Below, piece after piece: positions 16,566 through 26,540 of a DNA stretch of 64,000 nucleotides. The DNA is taken from contig CAYGTC010000014.1 of NCBI GenBank assembly GCA_964352735.1, forward strand, positions 14,644 through 78,643, written 5' to 3'. The translations under genes were made by a program, and so were the position numbers. The notes beneath the pieces are model-generated. The model saw only the letters and a program-made list of their open reading frames with translations. It was not told the origin of the DNA and made no database searches. Each line of letters starts with the position of its first letter. Position 1 is the stretch's first letter. Origin of the DNA: NORP309 sp964352735. Its GTDB lineage: Bacteria; Pseudomonadota; Gammaproteobacteria; Xanthomonadales; Marinicellaceae.

Positions 16566-18425
16566 TTATAATTGGCATGCTCCTTTAAAGTCAACTGGAC
16601 CTGTTGTTAATCTTTGAACATCATATGAACCTGATCCAAAGTTACCATCAATAGAGTTGAAGCTTATTGTCGCTGTGGTACAGCTGGTGAACTTGACACT
16701 GACTTGACCCCAAGGTGTAACGACCACATCATCTGAATCAAATGCCGAACCAAAGCTTGCGCCATCTGTAATGCTCATATCAGCCAATATGGTATCACCA
16801 ACAACTGGGCCAGTACCAACCAACCATCTTTGTGTGGCTGATCCCGTTGCATCATAGGTATACCATGTAACAACACCTCTGGTTCCACCTTCGCCATCGC
16901 CTGTCACTTCAACCAAGAAACCCTCACCATTTCTTTCGCTGTTGAACCATGTACCGCTGAATGAACCATCGACTAAGCGCGAAATCTCAACTTCAGCAAC
17001 TTTAAACCCTGATCTGGTGAAATCAGCATTTTCATCAAAACTGAAGCCTGGAGGGTTTGTACCACCTAAGAATACTTGTGGAGTTCCATCAGGATTGCCT
17101 TCAGAACCATTGAAACCAGGATGTACCGCAATATTGTCTTGTGTGGTTACACCTGTATTTGGAGCAGATTGGTTAAAGAATGCGGCATCTGATTCTGTGT
17201 TTTCTTCAGTACCGGCATCTCTGACTTGAGAACCATAAATGGTAAATGATACAGGCCCTGCAAAGTTGCCATTGTCATAGAATAACTTATGCGCTTTTGG
17301 ATCAGCATTGGCCACGAATGCATCATTAGATGGCAAGATCATGGTTGCGTATGAGAAATACTGATTGGCTGCAGGATCTAACTCAAATACCGATTGTGTC
17401 GCCAAACCTGGATCAAATAACGGTGCACCAGCAAAACCTTCTGGATTAGTAATTACCGTATCAAAACCAGCACCACCAACGGCAGCAAATTCTTCACTAA
17501 TTACAGCATTGTTACCGTCTTCAGCTAAGGCTTCTAAACCAGGTGAAGCAGGAGAACCCGAGTCATAAATGTCAAACTCACCATCATGGAAAGCCGCCCA
17601 GAAAGGTGTTAAGAAAGTACCATTCTCAGCAGCACTGTTTTTAATGGTTACTCTTACCGGCGTGGTATTTTTAGAAATCGTTACACGCATGATAGGATAT
17701 GTTCCTCTAGAAAAATCACCATTAACCGCATCAATCACATCACCTGTGGCAACAGTGCCCCCCAGAATATTAACAGGCGCTCCTTCAGGATTGGCAAATG
17801 AACCATTAAAACCAGGGTGATTGCTGATCACATCTGATGTCATAACGCCTGTATCAGGAGCAGTTTGGTTCAGAAAAGCGGCATCTGATTCTGTGTTTTC
17901 TTCTGTTCCTGCATCACGAACCTGCGTACCATAAACCGTGAATGAAAATGGTCCAACAAATTCACCATTTTCATCAAATATTGGATGTGCTACTGGATTG
18001 CCATTGGCAATGAACGCATCGTTTGATGGAATGACCATGGTCGCATAACTGAAGTATTTTTGTGTGGTTTCATCTAAATCAAAAACCATGCTTGAAGAAC
18101 TACCAGGTTCAAAAACCGGTGCAGGGCCATCGGGATTTGCGATGGTTGCATCTTGACCACTTTGGGTGGCTTGTGCGAAAAGTGCACTCAAGTCAGCGGT
18201 GTTGCCATCTTCAGCGATTCTTTCAATACCCACCGATGCAGGTGTGCCATTGTCATAACTGTTAAAACTTCCATCATGGAAGCCAACCCAAACTGGCGTG
18301 ACAAAAACACCACCTTCAGGGGTAACCAAATCAATTTGCACTTTAACCTCTGTGGCCTGCGACGAAAAAGTTGCTGCCATTGCTGCTGGTAAAAGTAGTT
18401 TTTTGAATATATTAGAGTTCTTCAT
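16566..18425 (-). CDS. Secreted protein with two Spondin_N-like domains
   Basis: 619 aa with signal peptide (MKNSNIFKKLLLPAAMAATF, cut near SQA). Two homologous domains of about 220 residues follow (roughly 27-250 and 255-485). Both contain FVTP.W or FLTPFW, a GFHDG or AFHDG segment, AEDGN, YFSYATM(V/I)(I/L)PSNDAF, FTVYG or FTIYG, Q.RDAGTEENTESDAAF and HPGFNGS, the pattern of spondin-domain proteins. A C-terminal domain of about 130 residues (GTWFNSERNGEGFLVEV, WYTYDATGSATQRWLVG) is a module I associate with secreted proteins of Lysobacterales-like bacteria. Two cysteines near the end may pair. Role unknown, possibly surface adhesion. Confidence 0.8.
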   Translation of the reverse strand: MKNSNIFKKLLLPAAMAATFSSQATEVKVQIDLVTPEGGVFVTPVWVGFHDGSFNSYDNGTPASVGIERIAEDGNTADLSALFAQATQSGQDATIANPDGPAPVFEPGSSSSMVFDLDETTQKYFSYATMVIPSNDAFIANGNPVAHPIFDENGEFVGPFSFTVYGTQVRDAGTEENTESDAAFLNQTAPDTGVMTSDVISNHPGFNGSFANPEGAPVNILGGTVATGDVIDAVNGDFSRGTYPIMRVTISKNTTPVRVTIKNSAAENGTFLTPFWAAFHDGEFDIYDSGSPASPGLEALAEDGNNAVISEEFAAVGGAGFDTVITNPEGFAGAPLFDPGLATQSVFELDPAANQYFSYATMILPSNDAFVANADPKAHKLFYDNGNFAGPVSFTIYGSQVRDAGTEENTESDAAFFNQSAPNTGVTTQDNIAVHPGFNGSEGNPDGTPQVFLGGTNPPGFSFDENADFTRSGFKVAEVEISRLVDGSFSGTWFNSERNGEGFLVEVTGDGEGGTRGVVTWYTYDATGSATQRWLVGTGPVVGDTILADMSITDGASFGSAFDSDDVVVTPWGQVSVKFTSCTTATISFNSIDGNFGSGSYDVQRLTTGPVDFKGACQL

Positions 18426-18622
18426 TTCTTCCTCTCTTCATTAAAGTGGCAGTCATTAAAACATATCGACCTCACAGGATAATCATACAACTATCACGAA
18501 ACTATCACTTTAAAGCCATAATAGAAAAGACTTTAAGATTAAAGTGAATCAGTTCACATATTCATGAATCACAATGGTTTCAGTGATATAATTTTGACTA
18601 CTTCAAAACAAAAAATTGAATC

Positions 18623-19900
18623 ATGAAATCAATATTTGCTTTATCATTAATGTGCACTTTATTTTCTTCACCTCTCACATTTGCCAAGACACAAGTCATT
18701 AAGGCTGCTGCCTATGTGGATGTCAGAAAAGGAAAATTGGTCAAACCAGCCAATATTGTTATAAACCAAGGCATCATCACAGCGATCAACCCAGATGTTT
18801 TGCCTGAGCAATACACCACCATTGATTTGCAACAAAAAATCATCCTGCCTGGGTTAATGGATATGCATACCCACATCGATTTGGACTTTGATGGAGGTTT
18901 TGATGAAATCATAACCAAAGAAAACGCCAGCAAAGGTGCCATAAGGGCCACAATGAATGCCGAAAAAACCCTCATGGCAGGGTTCACCACCATCAGAAAT
19001 GTTGGTCAAGGACACATTACAACAGATTTGGTAAATGTTGCAGTAGCGGAAGCTTCTGAAGAAGGTTGGATTAAAGCCCCAAGAATTATTGCTGCTGGCC
19101 ATATGATCAGCATTACTGGCGGTCACGGAGACCTGACATTGGGATTTTCTGAAGAGTTAATCGACGTTGGTCCAGAACTGGGGATTGTTAATGGCCCTAT
19201 GGAAGCTTTGGCTGCGACCAGATATCAAATCAAACACGGCGCGAAAGTCATCAAAATTCATGCCACTGCAGGTGTATTGTCATTAGAAAACTCTGTCGGT
19301 GCCCAACAACTCAGTGATGAAGAAATGCGCACCATAGTTCAAGAGGCAGCGAGACATGATATTCGTGTGGCAGCACATGCCCATGGTACACAGGGCATCA
19401 TCGCTGCGATTAATGCAGGTGTGAACTCTATTGAACACGGCTCATTAATCGATGAAAAAGCAATGAAACTGATGAAACAGAAAAACGTTTTTCTTGTACC
19501 AACATCAGGATTAGTAGACAACGTGCTATCAAGCACAGATAAAATGCATCCCAAAACCGTCAAAAAAGCGCAATATGTTTTACCATTGGCGCAAAAAAAC
19601 CTGACCAAAGTCATTAAATCAGGTGTCAAAATAGCTCTGGGCACAGACTCACCATTGATACCTCATGGACAAAATGCCGATGAACTGTTTGCCATGGTGG
19701 ACAGAGGCATGAACAATGTTCAAGCTTTACAAGCTGCCACCATTAATCCTGCCGAACTTCTGGGCATGGACAACCTTGGCGAAATAAAAGTTGGTCATTT
19801 GGCAGATATTATTGCGGTTGATGCGGATCCAATACAAAACCTCAAAACATTAAAATCGGTTAATTTTGTAATGAAAGCTGGCACCATCTATAAACAATAA
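18623..19900 (+). CDS. Secreted amidohydrolase family metallopeptidase/hydrolase
   Basis: 425 aa with signal peptide (MKSIFALSLMCTLFSSPLTFA). The amidohydrolase fold is clear: LPGLMDMHTHID with the HxH metal motif, VIKIHATAGV with the likely carboxylated lysine, AHAHGTQGI, SIEHGSLID, ALGTDSPLI with the catalytic Asp, and C-terminal LGEIKVGHLADIIAVD. It resembles imidazolonepropionase-like and Xaa-Arg/Xaa-Pro dipeptidase members that act outside the cytoplasm. The substrate cannot be told from sequence. Confidence 0.85.
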   Translation: MKSIFALSLMCTLFSSPLTFAKTQVIKAAAYVDVRKGKLVKPANIVINQGIITAINPDVLPEQYTTIDLQQKIILPGLMDMHTHIDLDFDGGFDEIITKENASKGAIRATMNAEKTLMAGFTTIRNVGQGHITTDLVNVAVAEASEEGWIKAPRIIAAGHMISITGGHGDLTLGFSEELIDVGPELGIVNGPMEALAATRYQIKHGAKVIKIHATAGVLSLENSVGAQQLSDEEMRTIVQEAARHDIRVAAHAHGTQGIIAAINAGVNSIEHGSLIDEKAMKLMKQKNVFLVPTSGLVDNVLSSTDKMHPKTVKKAQYVLPLAQKNLTKVIKSGVKIALGTDSPLIPHGQNADELFAMVDRGMNNVQALQAATINPAELLGMDNLGEIKVGHLADIIAVDADPIQNLKTLKSVNFVMKAGTIYKQ

Positions 19901-19919
19901 CGAAAAAACCACACTCTAT

Positions 19920-19953
19920 CCCATTGTCATTTTGAGTGTCAAATGACAATGGG
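19920..19953. terminator. Perfect 13-bp inverted repeat between convergent genes
   Basis: CCCATTGTCATTT (19920-19932) and its exact complement (19941-19953) around an 8-nt loop. It lacks an immediate T run, so termination is likely but not certain. Confidence 0.5.
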
Positions 19954-19976
19954 AGGAATCTTTTCAAGATACCCGG

Positions 19977-22303
19977 TTATTCAAAACCGTTGACGAATAT
20001 AAAGTCAGAGACCAAGGGAAACAAGCTGAAATCAATACCCTCTCTGCTTTCCTGCTCAGTTAATTGGATTGGTTGCGCATCAAAAGGATCACAAATACCA
20101 GAATAACAAGGGTCTCCTGCATAAGTAGAGTCGATTAAAACATCAAAACTACTTGTCGTTAAATAATAGGTACCAGCTGCCAGCCCAGATGTGTGGTATT
20201 GACCACTGTCATTTGTGGTGAAACTGCCCAAATAATCGCTGTCTTGATTATAAACGTTAATCAACACATCACTGATCGGAGAACCCAGTATCTGGTCAGT
20301 AACTTTACCACTGATACTTGCTCCTTGAGACATTGAAATATCCAAAAGAGGATCGATAACATTGGTTTCAGATAATACTATGGGCGTACCGGATAAAATG
20401 TCACAACCTGCTGCTGGGCATAACATACCATCATACAAAATATCTAGCCAACCCTGTCCAATGATGGGCCTAAAGCCTGCAAAAGGTAAATTTGAACCAT
20501 TGTTGGTAACGGCAAAATAAGTCCCCGCTGGTAAACCACTGACTAAGAAACTACCAATAGGATCATTGCTTCCATCACTTGTCGTAGCCCAATCAGCAAA
20601 CTTAACAGTGCCATCACCCATGTCTTTATAGACTAAAACATGAACATTCGGTATGGGATTTGTTGTGGCAACATCTCTAATGGTTCCAGAAAACCCCAAT
20701 CCAGAAGTTAAGGCAAAATCTATGCCTGAAGTGGTCTCATCAACTGCCACATTAACATCTGCGGTGGTTAAATCACAAGCCAATCCAGGACAGGCTATAT
20801 CATTATATTTTTCATTGACATAATGCCCTGTCAAGACACCTGCAAACATATTTCCTGTTCTGACGGCATTGCTCTGGCTGCAACGTACGACCCATCATTT
20901 CTCGCTCTCGCACCGCCAACAACGGTATTATTGTTATCAATAAATTGTACTTGAACATTGGCATCATTAATCGGCATGCCTGTCATTTCATTGACAATGT
21001 TTCCTGAAATCTTTCCACCCTTCTCCAGCAAAAAATCTACCTCGGTTTGTGCCTGTAATGCTGATAGCACCAAAGGATCTCCCATAGACCTATCACAACC
21101 CGACCAATAACAAGACTTATTGTCATAGACCTCTCTTTGATAAAAAGCCAATCCCAAATCACCTCCTTGTAAATAATAACTGCCTGGCAATAATCCGCCG
21201 ATAAAATAATCACCCGTTGCCGTGACATCAGCATCTGTCCCTAAAATAAAGTGATTGGTTATCAAGTTATTCAATTCATCAAAAATCAAAAACAAAGCTG
21301 GACCAGCCAACGCAAGACCAGTATCCGCATCAACAATCTTGCCCGAAATCGAGGCCCCTTTGTTCAAATCAAAATTGATATCATCAACGGTATTGAGGTT
21401 ATCAATTAATACATCAGTTCCCTGATTGTCAAATGCCAAATCCACACAAGCATTACATTCAGGCCCTCCATAAAGCTGAGGAATGTACTCATTTCCGACA
21501 TTAAAATTTCCTTCAAGAAACAATTTATAACTTCCGTTTGGAATACCCGTGATTTGATAGGCTCCAGTTGATTGATCAACATAGGAAAACTGAAATTTCA
21601 AATTGTAAGAATTGTCTGTAATATTCACAGCATGAGCAGAAACCGTCTCAACCGCTATTAATGTTGTCGCATCTTTCAAAAAACCCCTGATCACACCTCC
21701 CAACTGCGTACTGACATTGATGTCCATGATTGCTTCGCCAGCACCAACACTGATGAAGCTATCATCGGTAACACCACTGTTGCATTGATGGCACAATCGT
21801 GGCCCTCCTGAGGCCATATTTTGCCAAACATAATGCAAATAGCCATCGCCATTAGTGCCTGTGAAAAGCACATAGTCACCCGCTTGCAAGCCATCAAATT
21901 GATACACGCCATTGCCATCTGTCTGCAAAGACCCAACAGGGTTATTTAAAACCAATGCATTATATAAGGTAACGGTATGTTGATTTAATGGATCAGCATT
22001 TTCATCAACAATGCGCCCACTGATACTGCCAGTTGTACCACTGTTCACTAATGTATTATGTACACGGGCAAATCGAATGGTTGACTCCGGTAAGGCTTGT
22101 AATCTAATGTTGTGTTGTTTTTTTGATATTAATCCTTCGTCCAGCAACCCATTGATAACAGTTTTTTTCATCGTTAACAATGAACTTAAAGTACCATTTG
22201 CACAGGCTATTTGAGAAAAAAACACCAACAAACACATGACCATAATGTTTTTATTGAGATTCAGCTTAGGTAAATGAAAACAACATTCAGTCCACAATGA
22301 CAT
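19977..22303 (-). pseudogene. Secreted multi-repeat carboxypeptidase-regulatory-like protein, broken by a frameshift
   Basis: Two overlapping frames (22303-20831, 490 aa; 20849-19977) read as one protein of about 775 aa. The N-terminal frame starts at an ATG preceded by AGGGG and has a signal peptide (MVMCLLVFFSQIACA after a 20-residue basic lead). It continues through beta-sandwich repeats (SISGRIVDENADP, ASISGKIVDADTG, GKISGNIVNEMTG), then collapses after NDGSYVA into a short wrong-frame tail. The other frame picks up with SNAVRTGNMFAGVLTGHYVNEKYND and continues with more repeats, each carrying a two-Cys motif such as ACPGLACD, LCPAAGCD or PCYSGICD. It ends DFIFVNGFE. The shift lies near 20870-20890, with no homopolymer there. 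True inactivation or a sequencing error cannot be separated here. Confidence 0.75.
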
Positions 22304-22580
22304 GATTAACCCCTAAAATTACATCACTCTACTTTATCAGCACTGTATTTTTTAGGTCTGAAAAAACCCTGAAATATTCTTGAAATTTATATGAAACAGT
22401 CCAGAATTTTGATTGATTCAACTGCACTTTAAATAATCTTTTAAAATTTCTTCAAAAAACACAGGTGAAACCAAGCCAATAAAATGGTGTCGATAAAAAA
22501 ACATTAAACCAAAATTAGTACTTTGTCATGTCAGTTAGTTGTATAATCTTAACCCTGATCAGAAACCACAATTGTAAAAT

Positions 22581-25172
22581 ATGAATACCAAACACCGTAA
22601 AAATTTAACGGGTACAAAATTAGATTACTTTGATACGCAAGAAGCTGTTGAGATGATTGAAAAAGGTGCCTATGCCAAGTTGCCATACACTTCGAAAGTA
22701 CTGGCTGAAAATTTAGTACGCAGATGTGCGCCTGAAAACCTGACTGATTCATTAAAGCAGATCATTGAACGCAAAAGAGATCTTGATTTTCCCTGGTTTC
22801 CTGCGCGTGTTGTTTGTCATGATATCTTGGGACAAACGGCATTTGTAGACTTGGCAGGACTGCGTGATGCAATAGCGGAGAAAGGAGGAGATCCAGCACA
22901 AATTAATCCAGTGGTTCCAACACAATTGATTGTTGATCACTCTCTGGCAGTTGAGCATGCTGGTTATGAAAAAGACGCTTTTGAAAAAAATCGAGCCATT
23001 GAAGATCACCGCAACGAAGATCGCTTCCACTTCATAGACTGGTGTAAAACTGCCTTCAAAAATGTCAATGTGGTTCCACCAGGCAATGGCATCATGCATC
23101 AAATCAACCTGGAGCGCATGTCCCCTGTCATACAAGCCAGAGCCGGTATTGCTTTTCCTGACACATTGGTCGGTACAGACAGTCATACACCTATGGTTGA
23201 TGCCTTGGGTGTTATCGCCGTGGGTGTTGGCGGCTTGGAAGCAGAAAGTGTTATGCTGGGCCGTGCATCGTATATGCGACTGCCAGATATCATTGGCGTT
23301 GAACTGGCTGGACGCCCACAAGCGGGCATCACCAGTACTGATATAGTATTGGCCATTACGGAATTCTTACGTCAAGAAAAAGTGGTTTCAAGTTATTTGG
23401 AATTTTATGGAGAAGGCGCTTCTGCATTGACATTGGGTGATAGAGCCACTATTTCCAATATGACGCCTGAATTTGGCGCTACAGCCGCCATGTTTTACAT
23501 TGATCAACAAACCATTGATTACTTGACACTCACTGGTCGAGACGATGACCAAGTTAAATTGGTTGAACAATATGCCAAACAAACAGGCCTGTGGGCTGAT
23601 GAACTCAAAGAAGCTGAATATGAACGCGTTTTACGCTTTGACTTATCGTCTGTTGGACGCAATATTGCTGGGCCATCCAACCCACATGCACGTGTTGCAG
23701 TCAGCGATTTGGCCAGTAAAGGCATCACCGGAGATTATCAATCACATGATGGTTTGATGCCTGATGGCGCCTGTATTATTGCTGCCATCACAAGTTGTAC
23801 CAATACCAGTAATCCCCGCAACATGATTGCAGCAGGTTTAATCGCTCGCAATGCCAACAAACTCGGACTGACACGTAAACCATGGGTCAAAACATCATTG
23901 GCGCCTGGTTCAAAAGCCGTCACCTTATATTTACAAGAATCGAATTTATTACCTGAACTCGAACAATTGGGTTTTGGTGTTGTTGGTTATGCCTGTACAT
24001 CATGTAATGGCATGAGCGGTGCACTGGATCCTAAAATTAAACAAGAAATTGTCGATCGTGACTTGTATTCAACAGCGGTGCTTTCTGGCAATCGGAATTT
24101 TGATGGGCGTATTCATCCGCATGCTGACCAAGCATTTTTGGCATCGCCGCCACTGGTTGTTGCTTATGCCATTGCTGGATCAATTCGTTTCGATATCGAG
24201 AAAGATCCATTGGGCTTAGATCACAACGGCAATCCAATTACCTTAAAAGATATCTGGCCTACTGATGAAGAAATCAATGCTGTGATCAACAAGAGTGTAA
24301 AACCTGAACACTTTACCCAAGTTTATGAACCCATGTTTAAACTCAATGTTCAAGAAGAAACACAAACCAATCCATTGTATGATTGGCGTAAAATGAGTAC
24401 ATACATTCGTCGCCCACCCTATTGGGAAGGCGCACTGGCGGCAGAACGCACCATGAAAGGCATGCGCCCATTGGCCGTTTTAGGAGACAACATCACTACT
24501 GATCATTTATCACCTTCAAATGCCATTCAATTGTCCAGTGCTGCTGGCTCTTATCTGGATAAAATGGGATTACCTGAGGTTGACTTCAACTCTTATGCGA
24601 CTCACCGTGGGGATCACTTAACCGCGCAAAGGGCCACTTTTGCCAACCCTAAACTATTGAATGAAATGGTTCGTGACGAGCATGGCGAAATTAAACAAGG
24701 CTCACTGGCACGTTTAGAACCAGATGGTACCCAAATGCGTATGTGGGAAACCATTGAAACCTATATGGAACGCTCACAACCATTGATCATCATTGCTGGT
24801 GCTGATTATGGCCAAGGTTCTTCACGAGACTGGGCCGCTAAAGGCGTACGTTTGGCTGGTGTTGAAGTCATTGTCGCCGAAGGATTTGAAAGAATCCACC
24901 GCACCAATCTATTGGGCATGGGTGTTTTACCACTGGAATTCACCAACAAAGAAACCAGAAAGACCTACAATATCGACGGCACCGAGACCTACGATGTGCA
25001 AGGTGAAGTGGCACCAGGTTCTTCATTAAGCGTTATAATGCACCGAAAAAATGGTGAGCAAGTCACCATACCAGTGAAGTGTCGTTTAGACACCGCAGAA
25101 GAAGTGTTGATTTATGAAGCCGGTGGTGTATTACAACGCTTTGCTGACGATTTTTTACAGGCCAGTGCTTGA
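22581..25172 (+). CDS. acnD: Fe/S-dependent 2-methylisocitrate dehydratase AcnD
   Basis: 863 aa aconitase-family enzyme that dehydrates 2-methylcitrate to a methylaconitate in propionate breakdown. The 4Fe-4S cysteines are visible in AITSCTNTSNP and GYACTSCNG. DSHTPMVDALGVIAVGVGG and GADYGQGSSRDWAAKGVRLAGVE are aconitase signatures. The N-terminus (MNTKHRKNLTGTKLDYFD) and the association with prpF 27 bp downstream favour AcnD over the housekeeping aconitase. The prpB and prpC genes lie 6-8 kb away on the other strand. Confidence 0.9.
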   Translation: MNTKHRKNLTGTKLDYFDTQEAVEMIEKGAYAKLPYTSKVLAENLVRRCAPENLTDSLKQIIERKRDLDFPWFPARVVCHDILGQTAFVDLAGLRDAIAEKGGDPAQINPVVPTQLIVDHSLAVEHAGYEKDAFEKNRAIEDHRNEDRFHFIDWCKTAFKNVNVVPPGNGIMHQINLERMSPVIQARAGIAFPDTLVGTDSHTPMVDALGVIAVGVGGLEAESVMLGRASYMRLPDIIGVELAGRPQAGITSTDIVLAITEFLRQEKVVSSYLEFYGEGASALTLGDRATISNMTPEFGATAAMFYIDQQTIDYLTLTGRDDDQVKLVEQYAKQTGLWADELKEAEYERVLRFDLSSVGRNIAGPSNPHARVAVSDLASKGITGDYQSHDGLMPDGACIIAAITSCTNTSNPRNMIAAGLIARNANKLGLTRKPWVKTSLAPGSKAVTLYLQESNLLPELEQLGFGVVGYACTSCNGMSGALDPKIKQEIVDRDLYSTAVLSGNRNFDGRIHPHADQAFLASPPLVVAYAIAGSIRFDIEKDPLGLDHNGNPITLKDIWPTDEEINAVINKSVKPEHFTQVYEPMFKLNVQEETQTNPLYDWRKMSTYIRRPPYWEGALAAERTMKGMRPLAVLGDNITTDHLSPSNAIQLSSAAGSYLDKMGLPEVDFNSYATHRGDHLTAQRATFANPKLLNEMVRDEHGEIKQGSLARLEPDGTQMRMWETIETYMERSQPLIIIAGADYGQGSSRDWAAKGVRLAGVEVIVAEGFERIHRTNLLGMGVLPLEFTNKETRKTYNIDGTETYDVQGEVAPGSSLSVIMHRKNGEQVTIPVKCRLDTAEEVLIYEAGGVLQRFADDFLQASA

Positions 25173-25199
25173 TATCTTATAAAAATTAAAATTATAAAA

Positions 25200-26381
25200 A
25201 TGACTACATTCACACCACAAATCAAAATACCCGCCACTTATATGCGTGGCGGTACATCCAAAGGCGTTTTTTTTAAACTGACAGATTTACCAAAAGCAGC
25301 ACAAGAAGCAGGTCAAGCTCGCGATGACTTATTACTGCGCGTCATTGGCAGCCCTGACCCTTATGGAAAACAAACTGATGGCATGGGCGGGGCAACCTCA
25401 AGCACCAGCAAAACAGTAATTTTATCAAAAAGCCAACAAGCCAATCATGATGTTGATTATCTTTTTGGACAGGTAGCGATTGATAAACCCTTCGTTGATT
25501 TCAGTGGCAATTGTGGTAATTTGACCGCAGCAGTCGGTTCATTTGCAATCACCAATGGATTGGTAGACCCCTCTAGAATACCTGAGAACGGCATAGCAGT
25601 GGTCCGCATTTGGCAAGCCAATATCAAGAAAACCATCATTGCACATGTGCCCATTACCAATGGTCGTGTTCAGGAAACTGGTGACTTTGAATTGGATGGC
25701 GTCACTTTTCCTGCTGCTGAAGTCAAGATTGAATTTATTGACCCATCAGCAGGTGATGCCGCCATGTTTCCTACTGGCAATGTGGTTGATGACCTGGACG
25801 TGCCTGGTGTAGGCACTTTCAAAGCCACCATGATTAATGCTGGTATCCCAACCATCTTTCTCAATGCCAAAGACCTTGGCTATAACGGCACAGAATTACA
25901 AACTGACATCAACGGAGATTCAAAAGCCTTGGAAATGTTTGAAACCATTCGTGCTTATGGTGCTGTGAAAATGGGTTTAATCGATGACATCAACCAAGCA
26001 GTCAAACGCCAACACACACCCAAAGTGGCATTCATTGCCAAACCTCAATCATATACCGCCTCCAGTGGTAAAATCGTCAATAACTCAGACATTGAGTTGA
26101 ATGTTCGAGCCCTATCAATGGGACTGTTGCATCATGCCATGATGGGGACAGCAGCTGTGGCCATTGCTACCGCTTCTGCAATCCCAGGTACATTATTGAA
26201 TGAAGCTGCAGGTGGTGGCAAACGACAATCACTGACTTTTGGACACCCCTCAGGAACTTTAACTGTTGGGGCTGAAGTCAGCCAAAATGGTAAAGAATGG
26301 AATGCCGATAAAGTGATCATGAGCCGCAGTGCTAGAGTACTGATGGATGGATACGTACACATACCTGATCAAACATCGTAA
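25200..26381 (+). CDS. prpF: 2-methylaconitate isomerase PrpF
   Basis: 393 aa of the PrpF/DapF-like fold. It isomerises the methylaconitate made by AcnD so that aconitase can hydrate it. Family blocks visible are IPATYMRGGTSKGVFF, DGMGGATSSTSKTVIL, DFSGNCGNLTAAVG with the catalytic cysteine, and MINAGIPTIFL. Located 27 bp after acnD and surely cotranscribed. AcnD plus PrpF replaces PrpD. Confidence 0.93.
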   Translation: MTTFTPQIKIPATYMRGGTSKGVFFKLTDLPKAAQEAGQARDDLLLRVIGSPDPYGKQTDGMGGATSSTSKTVILSKSQQANHDVDYLFGQVAIDKPFVDFSGNCGNLTAAVGSFAITNGLVDPSRIPENGIAVVRIWQANIKKTIIAHVPITNGRVQETGDFELDGVTFPAAEVKIEFIDPSAGDAAMFPTGNVVDDLDVPGVGTFKATMINAGIPTIFLNAKDLGYNGTELQTDINGDSKALEMFETIRAYGAVKMGLIDDINQAVKRQHTPKVAFIAKPQSYTASSGKIVNNSDIELNVRALSMGLLHHAMMGTAAVAIATASAIPGTLLNEAAGGGKRQSLTFGHPSGTLTVGAEVSQNGKEWNADKVIMSRSARVLMDGYVHIPDQTS

Positions 26382-26472
26382 ATCATCGATATTTTTGTAC
26401 ATTAAACTGTGTATTTATTGTACTGAAATGTATTGAAATTTGTTTTTTTGCCACAATATATCTGTTATTGGT

Positions 26473-26517
26473 TAATGTTGATCATATGGTTATTAATCAT
26501 TCATATGATCAACATTA
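26473..26517. repeat. 16-bp perfect inverted repeat upstream of nhaA
   Basis: TAATGTTGATCATATG (26473-26488) and its exact complement (26502-26517) with a 13-nt spacer, ending 23 nt before the nhaA ATG. Each arm itself contains the palindromes TGATCA and CATATG. It could be an operator or an mRNA hairpin masking the ribosome binding site. Confidence 0.7.
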
Positions 26518-26540
26518 GTTAATAACAATAAACAATAAAA

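Noticed and set aside
22517..22547. Promoter for acnD at a TATAAT
   Set aside because: The only TTGTCA nearby is 13 nt away, too close for a normal -35; the -10 alone is not enough.
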